Position numbers and translations under genes: made by a program. From Epiperipatus broadwayi (taxonomy: Eukaryota > Onychophora > Udeonychophora > Euonychophora > Peripatidae), in NCBI GenBank assembly GCA_028023455.1, contig JAQFVV010012397.1, positions 3,339,501 through 3,403,500 of the forward strand: DNA of 64,000 nt. Reading direction: 5' to 3'. The stretch's first letter is position 1. Every line of letters begins with the position of its first letter. Below are positions 59,301 through 64,000 of this stretch, in pieces. A model generated the notes under the pieces. It had not been told where the DNA came from and ran no database searches. It was given only the letters and a program-made list of their open reading frames with translations.

Positions 59301-61697
59301 TGTGTATATATGCACACATATTTTGTAAATAATAGATGAGGAATAGTTACAATTATAAAATCTTAGTTATGTTTGTATATATTTTTTTTATCTATTATTT
59401 TTTATCTATAATTTTTAATATTTTCTGATATTATTTTTTTTCCTAAATTTATTGATTTTGTTTTCCATTCTCTTCATGATTAGAGTTTTACTAAAAAATA
59501 TTTATTATTTATAAAACATAAATTACATATTAAGGAAATAACTCATAAATAAAGAAGCACTAAACATGATATTACTAATTCATAAATGATTCAATTTCCT
59601 AGTAAAGAATATATATATATTAATTTTGGAATTTTGAAACTATAGCTAAATAAAAAAGTTTTTAGAAAAAAATTGACATATTGCTGTTTAATAAAAAGAA
59701 AATGTGAAAAAATTAAAAAAGAAATAACAATTCCAATAATTTTGATTCTAATAATGATAATAAGCATGGAGAAATTAAATGGAATTAACTACATGTTGTA
59801 GCTACTTTGATAATTTCTCTTTATTTAATTTAAATTATTTATATTAATTTTATGAAACAGTAAAGTATAGCCAGATTATAATAGCAATTTTAATTTTTTC
59901 CAAGATATATATTTGAAAAATACTAATAGTTTCCCATATTAATATTTATAAAATCTCCCCTCCCCCAAATCACATGACACTTTTACTTTTGCTAATAATT
60001 AACATTTTTAACGTATAGTGATTAATTAAAATCTGGTCTTCAGAATTAACAAATTATGTAGATCATTGCTAAAGTTTTAAATTTTGAAAATTTGAATTAG
60101 TTTCACAGCATGTTAAGAGAAATATATATTTACTAGAGTTTACAGATCTTGTTTAAAATTTAAGATTTATTTTTAATTAGTATTATAGATTTCATGTAAA
60201 AAGTTTACTGAGAATATTAACAATGATATGACAATTTACTTGATATTTGATATATTATTGTGGGGTTAAAACACTTTAAGAAATATTATTTTCAAAATAG
60301 TATATCAAATATAATTTATAAATGTTTATGCAGTCTTTGTTCAAGCATCACATATATTTGAAATGTGTATTTTTTGTGTGAATATAATATCACATTAGAT
60401 GTGGGTGGGATCAATATACTTGAAAATGGCTATGAAATGATTTTTGAAGTGTTAGAGATGAGCTATATTTTTCAAATTTAAATAATATTAATACTAACCC
60501 TAAATCTTGCAAATCAAAGATTTGAATCATTATTATAGAATTAAGCAATTTTCATACTTAATATGATAAGCAGTATATACCAATTGAAGATTGTTACATT
60601 TTTTGAATAGTTTTATGGTTATGTTTTATTAGTGCTGATATTTTTTAGTAAATATTACATTTTAGCCATGGTATTACCCATTTCCAGTGTGGTTATTTTT
60701 TAAAAAACTTTTAGCCATACTGCAATATTATAGAGTTTTTGAATATATTCAGATTGCTTTTCCAATTACCATGGAATCAAATTTTTTTCTTGTAGCTGTA
60801 TTCAAATGCATTGATCAGAAAAATATCAACAACTAAGTTTGATAAAATACATATACTTCTTGAGGTGAATTTATTCCAAGGTGACAGCATTGTCTTTTCA
60901 CTTAATTACTTTTAAACAAATGATCTTTTTTATTAGGATTTTATGAATAATACATAGCTCTAACTAAATAATCATTTTTAATTATTTGTTATACTTCTGG
61001 AGACTATATAATAGTAGATAGAATATATAAATTTTTGCCAATAAACTATATGCAGTTATGATAAGAATATTAATTTTTTTTGAGTTATTATATTATTAAA
61101 TTCATTTTGAAAATTAAATAGAAAACATTTTGAACATTATAGATAATATGTAAAGTATGATTTGCAAATATTGCCAAATTCTGAAATCTTTTACCCAATC
61201 TTAGATGTATGAATAATATATTTGTGTATTGACAAAAGATTTTTTCCAAATGGTCTATTAATTTTTTTGAAAATTTATATTAAGTTGCAATCAAGATTAA
61301 AAAGACACTTGATTATTTTGGAGCTTTGTTTTAATATATTTTTCTATAACATTTTTTAGGCATTTAGTGTTCGCATGATTGTTATTACAATTGTAGAGCT
61401 TTGTTACTTATATGTTGATATTTGCAATAATTATTTTCTGAGATTGTAATGTAAGTGTTCAGTTTGCTTTGATTTTTTAATAATGGCTTAAATTTATTAA
61501 TTGATTATTTCTTTTGAATAACTGTTTATTTAACTTTATTTAAATAGTTATATAACATAAACTTTTTGAATTAGGTGTGTTATGCTTAAGAAAATTTTTC
61601 TGTATTACTCAACAAATTATTTTTCATTTCCTGGAAAAAATTTGAAGCTCACTTTTTGTTTAGAAGTTCAGAAATTGCTAAGAATTGCCAAAATATC

Positions 61698-62304
61698 TAA
61701 AATATATAATTGTTAATTAGAGAAGATATTAATTAGTATTAAAGTTTATCGGCTTAACGTTTTCGAGGATCCATGCCTCATATTCATAGCCTTCATAAAA
61801 TGTATAATAAAATATGCAAATACAAATATTCAAATAAGCTAGTATTACGTAGCCCATTTCTTCGAGATCTCGAAGCAAGTATCCTTTCTATTAATGGCAT
61901 GGATGTTTCCATTGATGTAAAATGCCTCCTTTATTTTTCTTTTGTGATCATTTGATTCTGAGCACAATATTATGGGATTGGCGGGTGTGAAGTTGTGTCC
62001 AGATTGTTTAGCATGCTCCAAGAATACAGAGGACGTGTTGCTGTTTTTCTGAGCTCTGTTAAATGTGTAAATATGTTGACCCAGTCTAGTATTGATTGTA
62101 GCTTTCGTTTCACCATAATATATAGCATGGCATCCAGCCTGAGGGCAGGCAATAGAGTACACCACGTGTGGGGTGAACGATCGATCAATGTGGTCTTTAG
62201 AGTTGTTAAGCAATCTATTAGAATTAGGTGGATCCTCGAAAACGTTAAGCCGATAAACTTTAATACTAATTAATATCTTCTCTAATTAACAATTATATAT
62301 TTTA
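61698..62304. repeat. Perfect 76-bp inverted repeats around a Penelope fragment
   Basis: 61698-61773 and 62229-62304 are exact inverted copies with 455 bases between them. The inner part of each (CTTAACGTTTTCGAGGATCC) is in frame with the Penelope coding text on the right side. The outer part (for example TTAATTAGAGAAGATATTAA) looks like plain host-type AT DNA. The arms have no mismatch, while the enclosed gene fragment is short and truncated at both ends. Confidence 0.92.
61845..62213 (-). pseudogene. Penelope-like GIY-YIG endonuclease fragment
   Basis: This well-preserved 122-codon frame extends upstream in frame into the right inverted arm (RLNVFEDPPNSNRLLNN). It reads VVYSIACPQAGCHAIYYGET, then KATINTRLGQHIYTF, EHAKQSGHNFTPANP, HKRKIKEAFYI and NRKDTCFEISKKWAT, ending in a stop. 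These are the Y-I-C, YYGET, R---H, SGH-F and KIKEA-YI blocks of the GIY-YIG domain that follows RT in Penelope-like elements. A C-A-GC-A insert in the Y-I to YYG gap may be a zinc-binding pair. RT is absent, so it is a 3' fragment. It lies antisense in the syntaxin intron. Confidence 0.88.
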
Positions 62305-62630
62305 CATATAGTGAGAAGTAAAGCTATATTTATTACAAAATATCTAAAATTATAAGACTCAGTTGAATTTTGGAATTTAAAATTTTTATTTCATTACTTT
62401 CTTGCCCAAAATGGTCATTTGAAATTTCAGAGTTATAAGTTATATTAAAAATCGGAATTTTTCAATAATAAAATACATGAAACTGTTCTTTCTCTTCATC
62501 CCTTTTTACTTTACAATTACTATCTAACAAATTTCTGTTTTATACAAAAAATCATTATAATATTTAATATATTGTTTTATATTTGACCGAATACAAGTAT
62601 AATTTATATATTTGGAGTTTTAGATGTAAT

Positions 62631-62774
62631 TATATAAGGGGTTTGAACACAGACTTTCAAGTTCCCTTCAGTTATCCATTCTTTCTCATACAATTGATAC
62701 ACATAACCACACACATGTGAAAAAAAAAGAATGATTTCCAATATTTGAAAGTCTGTATTCAAATCCTTTATATA
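62631..62774. repeat. Imperfect inverted repeat, possible MITE remnant
   Basis: 62631-62660 and 62745-62774 pair at 27 of 30 positions (AGACTTTCAA next to the loop side). The span is 144 bp. No target duplication was recognised. Confidence 0.6.
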
Positions 62775-62970
62775 TTGTTTTATATGGCTAGATATTTTAT
62801 CAGATACTTTTTTCCTCTTCATTATTTAACCCAAGAAAATTACTAAAAACAATAATGAAACAACTATTTTTTACTATTTATATATATATTTCATTTTACA
62901 TAATACTAGCAATAGTTTTTTATATTTTTTTAAATTTTTATCTTAAGTCAGACATCCATATATGTATGTA

Positions 62971-63012
62971 ACAATGCTAAATTGCTTATATATATAAGTA
63001 GTTTAGCATTGT
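62971..63012. repeat. Short near-perfect palindrome
   Basis: ACAATGCTAAATTGCTTATA faces TATAAGTAGTTTAGCATTGT. The two mismatches would be G-U pairs in one RNA strand. Confidence 0.7.
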
Positions 63013-63662
63013 CATTATATTATTTTTATAAAGGTAAAAGTTGAACCATTTGATTTTATATACATCATATTTTTTCTTACCATAAATGTATGTATATACA
63101 TACATATATTATGAATAGTTTATCATTAATGATTATCATTAATTGATAAAGTATTATAATTCTCTTTCTTTATTTCAATCATTTAAGCTAGTACAGAATA
63201 ATTTTGTCTTGAGCTTCTCATGCTATCCACTATTTTTTTTTGTTAATTGTGATAATGGGATTGTGTATTTGTGCAATTTCAATGTTATCCTTTGATCACA
63301 TGGACAGTAATTCTGTTCCAATCATTTCTTTCATTATTTCTAATTTATTTTTTATATTTATCTTTGTCCCTTGCCCCTCTTTTCGTCTAGAATAAGAATG
63401 ACCATACTTGATTAGAAGTGGCTGATAATGATGAAGTTCGACTAATCTTTAAATTTTGCAAATATTTGTAAATAAAATACAGATATTTGTATTTAATCAG
63501 AATAAAGTAAATAATATATTTAGTGTACTTATTTAAGTTGTATAATTAATTTCTTAAGAAAAATAATGTTTATATACTTTTTTTGATTGGAAACATATTT
63601 AAAATAATTAAAATCAAATCTTTTTTTAAAGTTAAAAATTATAAAAATGTCTTATTCTTTAG

Positions 63663-63732
63663 TATCATCTATGCAAATAATGGTCAATCAGTTGGGAACA
63701 CAACAGGATTCTGAGAAACTTAGAGATAATTT
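63663..63732 (+). CDS. STX7/STX12-like: Syntaxin-7/12-like SNARE, following exon
   Basis: A 70-base exon between TTATTCTTTAG and GTAAGT. It completes the split codon (G+TA = Val) and reads SSMQIMVNQLGTQQDSEKLR, DN, leaving two bases of the next codon. The phrase M--QLGT-QDS--LR--L is a signature of the syntaxin 7/12 group just after helix a of the Habc domain. In known members a segment rich in Q and TNQL-K(E/D)T follows, which here would be outside the window. The matching phase with 56283-56357 supports a working gene. Confidence 0.88.
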
Positions 63733-64000
63733 GTAAGTATAGATTATTATTACTGTAATATATTATTATTTATTTATAAAGTTTTGAAGTATTTATGTTT
63801 TATAAAAGCTGTAAAACTATTAATTGATAAAATAGTACTTCTATAATTATCACCACTAGGTAAAATCATCTTGTAAAGAACAAAACATTGAAAAATTTTA
63901 GATTTAAAATTTTGGTTGTGCAGAATTAGGTATTAATGATAACAAATGGAGACTAAAAAAAAAAATCTTGAACTTTGCATTGAAAGGTGTATGATATTTG
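63733..64000 (+). other. Start of the next syntaxin intron
   Basis: Begins GTAAGTATAG and runs AT-rich to the window end, with no acceptor or further exon recognised. Confidence 0.6.

Larger units (their letters stand above)
56358..63662 (+). other. Syntaxin-like gene intron, about 7.3 kb
   Basis: Starts GTAAGT, ends TTCTTTAG. The content is AT-rich with TA and TAA microsatellites and long A or T runs. The only recognisable insertion is the Penelope endonuclease fragment with its inverted flanks (61698-62304). The imperfect inverted repeat at 62631-62774 is a possible MITE remnant. Confidence 0.8.

Overview
This window is AT-rich, intron-like animal DNA, very probably from an invertebrate metazoan. 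It carries two spliceable exons of a syntaxin-7/12-type SNARE gene and a mix of elements typical of animals: gag-bearing LTR retrotransposons, a Ty3/Gypsy element, several non-LTR retrotransposons, Penelope-like elements with a GIY-YIG domain, tRNA-derived SINEs and Merlin-type DNA transposons. I cannot name the species. There is no sign of bacterial operons, ribosome binding sites or CRISPR arrays.

Layout, left to right. (1) 0.8-1.8 kb: decayed non-LTR RT, minus strand. (2) 3315-10140: LTR element A, old and gag-only, with a 944-bp Merlin-like transposon (3934-4877) nested in its 5' LTR. (3) 10316-15765: degenerate Ty3/Gypsy element D, minus strand, with gag, protease, RT and integrase remnants; a foldback element and a tRNA-SINE sit in its 5' LTR. 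(4) 17.2-19.8 kb: another decayed non-LTR element, minus strand, followed by a second foldback copy. (5) 22170-30057: LTR element B, young, gag-only, with 2.7-kb LTRs and a tRNA-Lys-type primer site. (6) 30.5-32.85 kb: decayed Penelope-like element carrying a SINE; then a non-LTR RT tail, an inverted SINE pair (34384-35459) and a two-ORF non-LTR element (36.35-39.74 kb). (7) 41.0-46.1 kb: a foldback copy, an unassigned more complex stretch and a Gypsy gag fragment. (8) 46363-55127: a second Merlin-like element, split by LTR element C (47568-54880), also gag-only with 2.5-kb LTRs. (9) 56283-56357 and 63663-63732: two syntaxin exons separated by a 7.3-kb intron that holds a Penelope endonuclease fragment between perfect 76-bp inverted repeats.

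A, B and C form a set. Each has 4-bp target duplications, LTRs that start TG and end in TGTTACA or CGTTACA, a small hairpin at the LTR 5' edge, a gag-like reading frame and no visible pol. B and C also share the spacing from TATA box to poly(A) signal (about 1.28 kb) and a gag C-terminus ending PPDPGL. They look like non-autonomous gag-only LTR retrotransposons that would need enzymes from elsewhere. Element D is too decayed to supply them in its present state. Identities quoted were counted by eye, not by alignment software.
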